Assembly: GCF_900094795.1 (NCBI RefSeq)
Contig: NZ_FMBC01000028.1
Location: 1 to 64,000 of the forward strand
Reading direction: 5' to 3'
DNA: 64,000 nucleotides
Source: Kosakonia oryziphila
GTDB lineage: Bacteria > Pseudomonadota > Gammaproteobacteria > Enterobacterales > Enterobacteriaceae
Every line of letters starts with the position of its first letter. Positions within the stretch are counted from its first letter, which is position 1. Both the position numbers and the translations under genes were made by a program. Below, one piece after another: positions 11,242-19,574 of this stretch. The notes under the pieces are model-generated. The model did no database searches, had not been told where the DNA came from, and worked only from the letters and a program-made list of their open reading frames with translations.

Positions 11242-12442
11242 GCCACACTTCCTCCCCCTGATAAATGACCTGTTTTGACAGCGTTCCACCCAGCCAGTAG
11301 CTGAGTTCTGCCGGATGGGCGACATCCCACGCGACAAAACTGGCCTCTTTACCCACCTGTAGCGTCCCGCAGCGATCGCTGATACCTAATGCGCGGGCGG
11401 CATGGCAGGTCACTCCCGCCAGCGCTTCTTCAGGCGTCAGACGGAATAACGTACAGGCCATATTCATCATCAGGCGTAGAGATAATACCGGTGATGTACC
11501 AGGGTTCAGATCGCTGGAAATGGCCATCGGCACCTTGTGCTGACGAAGCAGCGCCACAGGCGGCTGTTGGCTCTCGCGCAAAAAGTAAAAGGCGCCCGGC
11601 AGCAGAACGGCAGTGGTGCCATGCTGCGCCATCAGCACGATATCCTCTTCACACAAATACTCCAGGTGATCGGCGGAAAGCGCGTTGTGGCGGGCGGCCA
11701 GGCCTGCGCCGTGCAGCAGTGAAAGCTGTTCGGCATGCAGTTTTACCGGTAAGCCAAGCTGCTGCGCTTTGTGGAAAACCTGCTCCACTTGTTGCGGCGA
11801 AAAGGCCAGATGTTCACAAAAAGCATCAACTGCATCGACCAGCCCTTGTTCGTGCCAGGCGGGTAACCAGTGCTGGCATATCTCATCGATATAGTCGTCT
11901 GGGCGTCCCTGATACTCGACCGGCAATGCATGTGCTGCAAGGCAGGTACTGAAGATCGTGAGCGGCATTTCTGCGCCAAGCGCGCGGATCACCTGCAACA
12001 TTTTGCCTTCATCAGCAAAGCTGAGGCCGTAGCCGGATTTGATCTCAAGTGTGGTAACGCCGTCTTTGCGCAGCGCGTGAATGCGCTTGCGAGCGCTTTC
12101 AAGTAGTTGTTGCTGGCTGGCGTTACGGGTGGCATTCACGGTACTGATAATGCCGCCGCCTGCTGCGGCGATCTCCGCGTAGCTCGCGCCGTTGAGCCGC
12201 ATCTCAAACTCCTGGCTGCGATCGCCGCCAAATACGCTATGGCTATGGCAATCGATCAGCCCGGGTGTAACCAGCCGTCCGTGCAGATCTACTTCACGAT
12301 CAATCGCATCGTCCGGCTGCGTTCCCTCTTCGCCCAGCCACACAATGCACGGGCCATCGGTGATCATCGCCGCGTGCAGGATCAGGTTGTATTTGCCCGC
12401 TTCCATGGTGGCAATCTGGCAGTGACGCCATAAAATGCGCAT
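11234..12442 (-). CDS. hutI: Imidazolonepropionase HutI
   Basis: 402 residues. Opens the ring of imidazolonepropionate to formiminoglutamate. Amidohydrolase-type metal motifs are intact: [15 protein letters not shown], the substrate loop [23 protein letters not shown] and [14 protein letters not shown] 12442 is supported by GGGAG eight bases upstream; the frame extends to 12502, overlapping hutU, without a better site. Lies between hutU and hutG, overlapping the latter by a few bases. Confidence 0.95.
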   Translation of the reverse strand: MRILWRHCQIATMEAGKYNLILHAAMITDGPCIVWLGEEGTQPDDAIDREVDLHGRLVTPGLIDCHSHSVFGGDRSQEFEMRLNGASYAEIAAAGGGIISTVNATRNASQQQLLESARKRIHALRKDGVTTLEIKSGYGLSFADEGKMLQVIRALGAEMPLTIFSTCLAAHALPVEYQGRPDDYIDEICQHWLPAWHEQGLVDAVDAFCEHLAFSPQQVEQVFHKAQQLGLPVKLHAEQLSLLHGAGLAARHNALSADHLEYLCEEDIVLMAQHGTTAVLLPGAFYFLRESQQPPVALLRQHKVPMAISSDLNPGTSPVLSLRLMMNMACTLFRLTPEEALAGVTCHAARALGISDRCGTLQVGKEASFVAWDVAHPAELSYWLGGTLSKQVIYQGEEVWHD

Positions 12443-12491
12443 CCGCGTTCTCCCGTCATGGTTCGGCGCGGCAATCACCGCGCCGCCGGTT

Positions 12492-14168
12492 TTACTTTGC
12501 AATCATCGGCAGGTTGAGGCCGTGCTCTTTGGCACAGGCGACAGCGGAATCATAGCCTGCATCGGCATGGCGCATCACGCCCGTTGCCGGATCGTTATGC
12601 AGTACGCGAGCGATACGTTCTGCCGCTTCATCCGTGCCATCACAGACGATAACCATTCCTGAATGCTGTGAGAATCCCATACCGACGCCGCCGCCGTGGT
12701 GCAGGGAAACCCAGGTCGCGCCGCTGGCGGTATTAAGCAAGGCGTTCAGCAACGGCCAGTCGGAAACTGCATCGGAGCCATCTTTCATCGCTTCGGTTTC
12801 GCGGTTCGGGCTGGCAACGGAGCCGGAGTCCAGGTGATCGCGGCCAATAACAATCGGCGCCGAGACTTCGCCGCGACGCACCATTTCGTTAAATGCCAAC
12901 CCCAGACGCGCGCGCTGCCCCAGACCAACCCAACAAATACGTGCTGGCAGGCCCTGGAAACTGATGCGCTCTTTCGCCATATCCAGCCAGCGGTGCAGAT
13001 GCGCATCGTCCGCAATCAGCTCTTTCACCTTTTCATCGGTGCGATAGATATCTTCTGGATCGCCGGAGAGTGCGGCCCAGCGGAATGGCCCGATACCACG
13101 GCAGAAGAGCGGGCGAATATAGGCAGGCACAAAACCCGGGAAATCGAAGGCGTTGCTGACGCCCATCTCTTTCGCCATCTGGCGGATATTGTTGCCATAA
13201 TCGAAGGTTGGAATACCTTGCTGCTGAAAGGCGAGCATCGCTTTAACGTGCTCCGCCATTGAGGCTTTCGCCGCCTGAATAACCACTGCTGGCTCAGTCT
13301 TCGCGCGTTCGCGATAGTCTTCCCATTGCCAGCCAATCGGCAGATAGCCATTCAGCGGATCGTGGGCGCTGGTTTGATCGGTCACGATATCCGGACGAAC
13401 ACCGCGTTTAACCAGTTCCGGTAATATTTCCGCCGCATTACCGTGCAGCGCAACAGAGATGGCTTTACCTTCACGGGTATAGCGTTCAATACGCGCCAGC
13501 GCATCGTCCAGATCCGTTGCCTGCTCATCCACATAACCGGTACGCAGGCGGAAGTCGATACGGGATTGCTGACACTCAATATTCAGCGAGCAAGCGCCCG
13601 CCAGCGTGGCGGCCAGCGGCTGTGCGCCACCCATACCGCCCAGACCAGCAGTCAGAACCCAGCGGCCAACCAGTGAACCGTTATAGTGCTGGCGACCCGC
13701 TTCGACGAAAGTTTCGTACGTCCCCTGAACGATCCCCTGGCTGCCAATATAGATCCAGGAGCCGGCAGTCATCTGGCCGTACATCGCCAGCCCTTTAGCG
13801 TCCAGTTCGTTAAAGTGCTCCCAGTTAGCCCAGTGGGGAACCAGGTTGGAGTTGGCGATCAGTACGCGCGGCGCATTGCTGTGGGTTTTAAATACGCCGA
13901 CTGGTTTGCCGGACTGCACCAGCAGCGTTTCATCATCGTTAAGCTGCTTCAGCGCTTCCACCATTTTGTCAAAGCACTCCCAGTTACGCGCTGCCCGTCC
14001 AATCCCGCCGTAAACCACCAGCTCTTTCGGGTTTTCCGCGACTTCGGGATCAAGGTTGTTCATCAGCATGCGCAGCGGCGCTTCGGTTAGCCAGCTTTTC
14101 GCATTCAATGTTGTGCCGCGCGGCGCTCTGATCTCAACATCACGATAACGGGAAAATTCACTACTCAT
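12492..14168 (-). CDS. hutU: Urocanate hydratase HutU
   Basis: 558 residues, full family length. Converts urocanate to imidazolonepropionate using tightly bound NAD. The nucleotide-binding region ([13 protein letters not shown]) and the conserved [13 protein letters not shown] with the active-site Cys are present. First gene of the hutU-hutI-hutG unit. A TGTATATACA palindrome about 70 bases upstream is a likely HutC operator. Histidase (hutH), which usually neighbours hutU in enteric hut clusters, is not present in this window. Confidence 0.97.
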   Translation of the reverse strand: MSSEFSRYRDVEIRAPRGTTLNAKSWLTEAPLRMLMNNLDPEVAENPKELVVYGGIGRAARNWECFDKMVEALKQLNDDETLLVQSGKPVGVFKTHSNAPRVLIANSNLVPHWANWEHFNELDAKGLAMYGQMTAGSWIYIGSQGIVQGTYETFVEAGRQHYNGSLVGRWVLTAGLGGMGGAQPLAATLAGACSLNIECQQSRIDFRLRTGYVDEQATDLDDALARIERYTREGKAISVALHGNAAEILPELVKRGVRPDIVTDQTSAHDPLNGYLPIGWQWEDYRERAKTEPAVVIQAAKASMAEHVKAMLAFQQQGIPTFDYGNNIRQMAKEMGVSNAFDFPGFVPAYIRPLFCRGIGPFRWAALSGDPEDIYRTDEKVKELIADDAHLHRWLDMAKERISFQGLPARICWVGLGQRARLGLAFNEMVRRGEVSAPIVIGRDHLDSGSVASPNRETEAMKDGSDAVSDWPLLNALLNTASGATWVSLHHGGGVGMGFSQHSGMVIVCDGTDEAAERIARVLHNDPATGVMRHADAGYDSAVACAKEHGLNLPMIAK

Positions 14169-14236
14169 GCGGTTTACCTTCTTTGTTTGATAGCGGAATA
14201 AATGCTTACTGACGTTGCGAGGCTGTTGTACACGTC

Positions 14237-14248
14237 TTGTATATACAT
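14237..14248. promoter_or_regulatory. Likely HutC operator upstream of hutU
   Basis: Contains the palindrome TGTATATACA (14238-14247) within CTTGTATATACATG. The same ten bases occur at the hutC/hutF promoter (16443-16452). GntR/HutC repressors of histidine utilisation recognise TGTA-N2-TACA-type sites, and urocanate relieves binding. Confidence 0.6.
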
Positions 14249-14571
14249 GATAAGCACATATGGTGCCACTTTGATCTATTTATTTATTTTACATATAAAA
14301 CAGTAGCTTGATGTATTTTGTCTTTTGTAAGACGTTGAGATACAGGATTTTAGCGCGCTTTTCTACACTGTTATTGTGCTTAACAGCAGAAAAATGATCA
14401 TTTTTAGTGCATTTATGTGCCGCTTTATAGCGAGTGGACAGAGTTAACCAGCAGGGGAAATCTTCATGGTTATGCTGATTTTATTAACTCAATATTTTTA
14501 TTTTATTGTTTTTAATGTGTTTTTATTTTTTGATGTATGTTGCGATTACGTTATGGCACATGGCTTGCATG

Positions 14572-14592
14572 TTGTACATACAAGGATATACA
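14572..14592. promoter_or_regulatory. Likely HutC operator upstream of the truncated ABC ATPase gene
   Basis: TTGTACATACAA followed at once by GGATATACATAA: one near-palindrome of the HutC type plus an adjoining half-site resembling the other two sites in this cluster. It suggests that the broken transporter gene downstream was once part of the hut regulon. Confidence 0.45.
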
Positions 14593-14652
14593 TAAAGCAT
14601 TTTTGCATCACCGTCATAACGGGACGGTAAATGATGACCATAAGGCGTAACG

Positions 14653-14934
14653 ATGATTACTTTCAATAATGTGACCAAGCATTACGACGACGGCACCGTC
14701 GTGGTCGATGGCCTGAACCTTGTCGCGCCAGGAGGCAAAAATACTGTGCTGGTAGGGCCGTCGGGCTGCGGCAAAACCACCTCATTACGCATGATCAACC
14801 GGCTGGTCGAACCCTCTTCCGGCACGATTTTGCTCAATGGCGAATCCACTGCACAGATGGATGTGGTGCAGTTGCGTCGACGCATTGGTTACGTGATCCA
14901 GAATGCCGGGTTATGCACGCTGTTCGGGATCTGA
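14653..14934 (+). pseudogene. Truncated ABC transporter ATPase (osmoprotectant/HutV-like)
   Basis: Encodes only 93 residues. It has a normal N-terminal ATPase start (MITFNNVTKHYDDGTVVVDG), Walker A GPSGCGKTTSLRM and the Q-loop RRRIGYVIQNAGL, then leaves the family sequence (CTLFGI) and stops. Signature motif, Walker B and everything after are missing; normal length is about 300-390 residues. The sequence resembles quaternary-amine (OpuCA/ProV-like) ATPases. In rhizobia a related ATPase, HutV, belongs to a histidine ABC importer. With a HutC-like site upstream, this may be the stump of a hut transporter gene. In another frame downstream (about 14911-14988) a short tail ending VLLIKEE may belong to a second, deleted gene. 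Confidence 0.75.
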
Positions 14935-15061
14935 TTGCGGATGGCGAACTGAGCCGCCAGCTCGTTTTATTGATTAAGGAGGAGTGAAACGCGGGGGAAG
15001 GCTTTTTATTCAAACGGACTGGCGGCGTTCAGAACAGGCAGGCGCCGCAGCTTACCGGGCG

Positions 15062-15616
15062 TTAGTGGGATGTCAGCGTCACGCAGGCGAAAAGCGTGTC
15101 GCTGTCTGCGTGGACGGTAACCGTTGCCGGGTTATCGATTAACAGGCTGTCGTAATGTTGCAGGGTATGGCGTTCACTCTCGACGGTAATATCAAGCAAA
15201 TTTCCGGCGTTGAACAGCAGCATCGTTTCCTGTTGATGTTGCCATGCGCCATCGCGCAGCCAGCGCACCGTTGCCTGGGTGGTTTCATGGCGATAAATCA
15301 CGTTGAAATCGAGTAACGGCCCGCCGACAACCTCGCAAAACACTTCGCTGTCGCCATTAAAATCCGTCGCCTGAAAAGGCGAAATTAACGCGCTGCGCTG
15401 GTCATCAACCGTCAGAAACATGCCTTCGCCTTCCAGCACGCTGATATTTCGCAAGTAGCCGGAGAAACGTGAGAACGCGCCGTCTTCGCGGATCGTCGCA
15501 ACCGATATGCGCCAGTCATACTGTTCACTGGCGGGGAAACGGTACACTTCGCGGGTAACGCCCTGGCCATTTTTCCAGCGCATCTCAGCGTAGCCGCTAT
15601 AAGGTAACTGCTTCAT
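15062..15616 (-). CDS. hutD: HutD family protein
   Basis: 184 residues of the HutD family (cupin-like fold), conserved next to hut genes in many bacteria. Recognisable by the N-terminal MRWKNGQGVTREVYRFP, the segment DWRISVATIREDGAFSRFSG and a C-terminal beta-rich half. Proposed to act as a governor that limits hut expression or urocanate load, but the mechanism is not settled. The start at 15616 overlaps the hutC stop (ATGA), so the two are translationally coupled. Confidence 0.88.
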   Translation of the reverse strand: MKQLPYSGYAEMRWKNGQGVTREVYRFPASEQYDWRISVATIREDGAFSRFSGYLRNISVLEGEGMFLTVDDQRSALISPFQATDFNGDSEVFCEVVGGPLLDFNVIYRHETTQATVRWLRDGAWQHQQETMLLFNAGNLLDITVESERHTLQHYDSLLIDNPATVTVHADSDTLFACVTLTSH

Positions 15617-16374
15617 TTGCGCATGCTTCCTTCCAGGCGGTAGCGCGAACCCGGATAGACCAGGCGCACACTGGTGACGATTTTCTTGTCCTGACGACCG
15701 GTCCAGGTGCGGCGGTTCACTTGCAGGCAAGGAGTGTGCTCATCTATTTCCAGATAAACGCACTCGCTGCGGGGCACGTTCACGGCCTCGATAATATGCT
15801 CGCCCTCAACAATTGGCGCGATGGAAGAGAGATAGGCATTTGGAGTGATACGGGTGAAATCCTGTTGCAGATAGTCCGGCACAATCAGCGCATTCACCAG
15901 CCTGTCTTCCAGCATCACCGGAACGCCGTTTTCATAATGACAAATTAGCGAATGGAACAGGCGGCTGCCTTTCGGCAGATTAAAGGCCAGAGATTGCTGA
16001 GCATCTGCATGCAGTTGAGTCAGCTCCAGCACTCTGGCGTGATGGCGGTGACCGCGGCTGGCAATCTCATCGGCAATGTTGTTGATTTCCAGCAGCGCCG
16101 ACTGCCCGCGCACTTCGGCGACAAAGGTGCCAACGCCCTGCATGCGCACCAGTAGCCCTTCGGCGGTTAGTTCACGCAGCGCACGGTTAATGGTCATCCG
16201 GCTATAGCCAAACTGGCTGACCAGCTCACTTTCGGACGGCACGCGGTAATTCACGGGCCAGGTACCGCTGTGGATATTGGTTTTAATCATGCTTTTCACC
16301 CTTTCATAGAAAGGGGCTGGCTGATCGAGATGCGTTTCGCCTGCGGCTGCTTTAAAAATTTCGCTTTGCTCCAT
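15613..16374 (-). CDS. hutC: Histidine utilisation repressor HutC (GntR family)
   Basis: 253 residues. N-terminal winged helix (VPSESELVSQFGYSRMTINR, then ALRELTAEGLLVRMQGVGTF) followed by a UTRA ligand domain (PVMLEDRLVNALIVPDYLQQ onward) that in the family binds urocanate. ATG 16374 has AGGAAG upstream; the longer frame to 16572 runs across the operator and is not credible. Divergent from hutF. The TGTATATACA sites at hutU, at the truncated ABC gene and in the hutC-hutF gap are its likely targets, implying autoregulation. Confidence 0.93.
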   Translation of the reverse strand: MEQSEIFKAAAGETHLDQPAPFYERVKSMIKTNIHSGTWPVNYRVPSESELVSQFGYSRMTINRALRELTAEGLLVRMQGVGTFVAEVRGQSALLEINNIADEIASRGHRHHARVLELTQLHADAQQSLAFNLPKGSRLFHSLICHYENGVPVMLEDRLVNALIVPDYLQQDFTRITPNAYLSSIAPIVEGEHIIEAVNVPRSECVYLEIDEHTPCLQVNRRTWTGRQDKKIVTSVRLVYPGSRYRLEGSMRK

Positions 16375-16425
16375 TAACCCTTCCTCGGCCGGATAACCGT
16401 TGAAGTTTACTCTACGCACAATTGG

Positions 16426-16453
16426 ATGTATATATATAAACATGTATATACAT
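16426..16453. promoter_or_regulatory. HutC operator region between hutC and hutF
   Basis: Two adjacent TGTATATA-type palindromes: TGTATATATA at 16427-16436 and a perfect TGTATATACA at 16443-16452. The centres are 16 bases apart, in the 109-base gap between the divergent hutC and hutF start codons. Confidence 0.65.
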
Positions 16454-16483
16454 CTTCCATGACGGCAGGTGACGAGGGGATAT

Positions 16484-17851
16484 ATGACGGTATATTTCGC
16501 GGCAAAAGCATTGTTGCCGCAGGGCTGGGCGGAGAATGTCCGCATTACGGTTTCCGCACAGGGCATCATCACCGCGCTGGAAAGCGGTAGTCAGCCAGAC
16601 GACAATACGATTCGCCTGGACGGTTTCCTGGTGCCGGGCATGCCAAACCTGCATTCGCACGCCTTTCAGCGTGCAATGGCCGGGCTGACCGAAGTGGTGG
16701 GCGATCCGGCAGACAGTTTCTGGACATGGCGCGATTTGATGTACCGGCTGGTGGATAAAATCACCCCCGAACAACTGGAAACCATCGCCAGCTATCTGTA
16801 CATCGAAATGCTGAAGGCCGGTTATACCTCGGTTGCCGAGTTTCACTATTTGCACCACGATCGCGGCGGAAAACCTTATGCGCAGCCTGCCGAACTGGCA
16901 TTGCGTATTTCACGGGCGGCGAAAACGGCGGGCATTGGCCTGACATTGCTGCCGGTGCTTTACAGCTTCTCCGGTTTTGGCGGGCAGCCAGCGACCGCCG
17001 GGCAGAGTCGCTTCATTCACGATACGGAAGGTTATCTGGCGCTGCATGAGGCGCTGACCTCGCAGCTTGCCGCTGAGCCGATGCAGCGTACCGGGCTGTG
17101 CTTCCACTCACTACGGGCCGTTACGCCGGAGCAGATGCAGAGCGTGCTCAACGCTTGCCCGCAACCGCAACCGGTGCATATTCATATTGCCGAGCAGCAA
17201 AAAGAGGTGGATGACTGTGTTGCCTGGTCCGGGTTGCGTCCTGTTGAGTGGCTTTACCAGCAGATGCCAGTGGATGAGCAGTGGTGTCTGATTCACGCCA
17301 CGCACCTTACGCCGCAGGAAACCCAACAGATTGCCGCTTCCGGCGCAGTGGCGGGCCTGTGTCTGACCACTGAAGCTAATCTTGGAGACGGTATTTTCCC
17401 CGGGCCGGACTACCTTGCGCAACAAGGGCGCTGGGGGATTGGCTCCGATAGCCATATCAGCGTCAGCGTTAGCGAGGATTTGCGCTGGTTTGAGTACGGG
17501 CAGCGGTTAAACAAACGGCGGCGCAACCTGCTCCATCTGCCGGATGAACCTTATATCGGCAATGTGCTGTATCAGGGCGCATTGCAGGGCGGACGCCGCG
17601 CGCTGGGGCAGGCGATTGGTCAACTGGCGCCGGGCGATCGCGCAGATATGCTGCTGCTCGACAGCCGCGATCCCTTCCTTGCCGCCGCAGGCGATCGTGA
17701 ACGTCTGAACCGCTGGATTTTCGCTTGTTCGACGAACCCGATAAAAAGCGTGATGACCGGAGGCCGTTGGGTGATTGAAGCGGGGCGTCACGCGCAGGAA
17801 GAGCAGGTGGCAGCCGCGTTTATCAAGGTCATGCAGCAACTGCTGGCGTAA
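16484..17851 (+). CDS. hutF: Formimidoylglutamate deiminase HutF
   Basis: 455 residues, amidohydrolase superfamily. Converts N-formimidoylglutamate to N-formylglutamate and ammonia, feeding HutG. Metal and active-site motifs: PGMPNLHSHAFQRAMAGL, AEFHYLHHD, VHIHIAEQQKEVDDC, LIHATHL and GIGSDSHISVSVSEDLRW. Start ATG 16484 has GAGGGG upstream. Divergent from hutC with the HutC operator between, so induced with the rest of the pathway. Its presence defines the five-step (Pseudomonas-type) route rather than the formamide-releasing route usual in Klebsiella. Confidence 0.95.
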   Translation: MTVYFAAKALLPQGWAENVRITVSAQGIITALESGSQPDDNTIRLDGFLVPGMPNLHSHAFQRAMAGLTEVVGDPADSFWTWRDLMYRLVDKITPEQLETIASYLYIEMLKAGYTSVAEFHYLHHDRGGKPYAQPAELALRISRAAKTAGIGLTLLPVLYSFSGFGGQPATAGQSRFIHDTEGYLALHEALTSQLAAEPMQRTGLCFHSLRAVTPEQMQSVLNACPQPQPVHIHIAEQQKEVDDCVAWSGLRPVEWLYQQMPVDEQWCLIHATHLTPQETQQIAASGAVAGLCLTTEANLGDGIFPGPDYLAQQGRWGIGSDSHISVSVSEDLRWFEYGQRLNKRRRNLLHLPDEPYIGNVLYQGALQGGRRALGQAIGQLAPGDRADMLLLDSRDPFLAAAGDRERLNRWIFACSTNPIKSVMTGGRWVIEAGRHAQEEQVAAAFIKVMQQLLA

Positions 17852-17854
17852 AAC

Positions 17855-17880
17855 AAGGGATGCCGGGTGGCATCCCTCGC
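17855..17880 (+). terminator. Hairpin after hutF
   Basis: AAGGGATGCC-GGGT-GGCATCCCTC: a perfect nine-base stem directly past the hutF stop. The T-tract is poor, so the stop may be partly rho-dependent. Confidence 0.6.
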
Positions 17881-17882
17881 AA

Positions 17883-18212
17883 TCCAGCCGTTCCATACGT
17901 CTTTTTCCGCACAATTATCAGTGCGTCACCATAACAAAAGCGCACCACGGGCAACAGTCAGCGCCGTTGCGACGCGTGATTTTTACGGTATTGCAGCGAC
18001 GAATAATAAAGCCACTACCGGGTAGCTGAAATATTCTTTCTACCCTCTGTCTGGCAATAACGGGGGGAATGAGTGCTGTAGCTGAGGGGATTACTTCTCT
18101 GTTGAGGCGCTGGCGCGTTTTTCGCTTACTGGTAGAGATAAAAACGCCGGATAGCGGCTGTGCTTATCCGGCTTTCGTCACTTCCCCTCGCCGAGCGATG
18201 AGGGGCGCGTGC
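17883..18212. other. Intergenic stretch between hutF and ygiN
   Basis: 330 bases between convergent genes. Apart from the REP-like hairpin at 18146-18175 I see no gene, promoter or conserved motif; the one long frame through it (18069 onward) is antisense to ygiN. Confidence 0.5.
18146..18175. repeat. REP-like palindrome downstream of ygiN
   Basis: GCCGGATAGCGGC...GCTTATCCGGC fits the enterobacterial REP layout (GCCGGATG...CTTATCCGGCC) and forms a stem of about eight pairs with a bulge. It lies just past the mdaB-ygiN unit, a usual place for REP sequences that protect or end messages. Confidence 0.6.
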
Positions 18213-18527
18213 TCAAAGACCCGCTTGCAGAATGCGGATATGCGTTTCCAGCACGTCGCCTTTGACCGCTTCGCTCCACGCTTTCATGTGCGGCGTTTGC
18301 AGGTGCGCTTCAAGATGCGCCACACTTTCCCACCGCTCCACCATCATAATGGAATCCGGCGCAGTAGCCTGGAAACTAACGCCCGCAGCGTGATCGACCA
18401 GCGGCTCATAGCCGTGACAACCCTCTTCCTGCAACACAACAGGAACGATTTTCGCGAACTGATCGAGCACCGCCTGGCGATGATGTTGCCCGGGACGGGT
18501 ACGGATTTCGGCAATAACTGTCAACAT
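18213..18527 (-). CDS. ygiN: Quinol monooxygenase YgiN
   Basis: 104 residues, ABM (antibiotic biosynthesis monooxygenase) fold. Starts MLTVIAEIRTRPGQHHRQAV and carries MMVERWESVAHLEAH, the usual W and H positions of the family. E. coli YgiN oxidises menadiol to menadione and pairs with MdaB in a quinone redox cycle. It follows mdaB on the same strand, 34 bases downstream, as in E. coli. Confidence 0.95.
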   Translation of the reverse strand: MLTVIAEIRTRPGQHHRQAVLDQFAKIVPVVLQEEGCHGYEPLVDHAAGVSFQATAPDSIMMVERWESVAHLEAHLQTPHMKAWSEAVKGDVLETHIRILQAGL

Positions 18528-18561
18528 AATTGGCTAACTCCTTCTAAGTCCAGCTACACAG

Positions 18562-19143
18562 TTAAGCAAAAATCTCCGCCAGATGCTTGCGATATTCTGC
18601 GATATAGCGCGGCACATCCGGCATTTTAATTACGTCATTGGTGATAAAAGTCGGCAGCGCTTCCATACCGAGGAACTGATTCGCTTTGTGGAACGGCAGG
18701 TAAACACCATCAACGCCAACACCGTGGAAGAACTGATCTTTCTCGGTGAACGCTTCCAGCGGCGCATTCCACGTCAACGATAACATATAGGTTTTGCCCT
18801 GAATCAGACCACCGGAACCGTATTTTTTGGCGGCATCGGAACGGGTGCGGCCATCGCTGGCGTACAGTGAGCCGTGACCTTCGGTGAATACGTCGTCCAT
18901 ATATTTCTTCACGGTCCACGGCGCGCCCATCCACCAGCCCGGCATCTGCCAGATAACGGTGTCGGCCCACAGGAAGTTTTGCACTTCCGCTTTGATGTCG
19001 TAATCGCCGTCGGTACGCACGGTTTTAACATCATGTCCGAGGTCACGCAGAAAGCTTTCTGCAGCTTCGGTCAGTGTGTCGTTCAGTTGGCCATTCGAGT
19101 GCGCGAATTTTTTTGCACCGTTGATAATCAGAATATTGCTCAT
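18562..19143 (-). CDS. mdaB: NADPH:quinone reductase MdaB
   Basis: 193-residue flavodoxin-fold oxidoreductase (NQO/WrbA-like) that reduces quinones by two electrons. Features: NILIINGAKKFAHSNGQLND (FAD phosphate loop), WADTVIWQMPGWWMGAPWTV and KTYMLSLTWNAPLEAF. ATG 19143 is preceded by AAGGACG. First gene of mdaB-ygiN. The divergent neighbour is only a fragment of ygiW, and no qseBC genes, which lie next to mdaB in E. coli, are present. Confidence 0.96.
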   Translation of the reverse strand: MSNILIINGAKKFAHSNGQLNDTLTEAAESFLRDLGHDVKTVRTDGDYDIKAEVQNFLWADTVIWQMPGWWMGAPWTVKKYMDDVFTEGHGSLYASDGRTRSDAAKKYGSGGLIQGKTYMLSLTWNAPLEAFTEKDQFFHGVGVDGVYLPFHKANQFLGMEALPTFITNDVIKMPDVPRYIAEYRKHLAEIFA

Positions 19144-19256
19144 GGAACGTCCTTAATCAAAATCGAATGGCGGCAATGCTACCCTGAACATCGGGACGGA
19201 AAAATTGGCAAAAAGTGCAAAGACTTTTACGTTGGCTGCAATAATCGCGCTACCAC

Positions 19257-19457
19257 GTCATTATTGTCGAGCGCCTCTCTGACCATACCTATTTATTTAA
19301 GGATGCAACTGGCACCATCAATGTCGATATCAACCGTAAGCGCTGGAATGGCGTGACGGTCGGGCCACAGGATGTGGTTGAGATCCAGGGCGAAGTCGAT
19401 AAGGACTGGAATTCGGTGGGAGTCGACGTCAAAGAGATCCGTAAAGTCACTCAGTAA
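19257..19457 (+). pseudogene. ygiW: ygiW remnant (C-terminal half of an OB-fold stress protein)
   Basis: In frame up to TAA 19455-19457 the text reads VIIVERLSDHTYLFKDATG, TINVDINRKRWNGVTVGPQD and VVEIQGEVDKDWNSVGVDVK. This is the C-terminal half of YgiW (BOF family, periplasmic OB fold). A stop codon lies 15 bases before 19257, and no signal peptide or N-terminal half is present. In E. coli qseB-qseC separate ygiW from the mdaB side; here mdaB is directly next to the fragment, so one deletion probably removed qseBC and the 5' half of ygiW. Confidence 0.8.
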
Positions 19458-19574
19458 GCGCCTGTTGCGCGCGAAAAATCGCTCATCGCTATGACTCTTA
19501 GCCGCAGATAGGGTAGTATCTGCGGCAATATTGCCGCTGCACAGGCGGTCGCATACGTTGAGGAATCTCGATTA

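Larger units (their letters stand above)
14169..14652. other. Divergent regulatory region between hutU and a truncated ABC ATPase gene
   Basis: About 480 bases, markedly AT-rich in the middle (14260-14550), with no supported gene. Contains HutC-type palindromes near both ends. I see no RNA gene or repeat in it. Confidence 0.6.

Noticed and set aside
18069-18629. 186-codon plus-strand frame
   Set aside because: Covers the REP-like palindrome and lies antisense to ygiN; not a gene.
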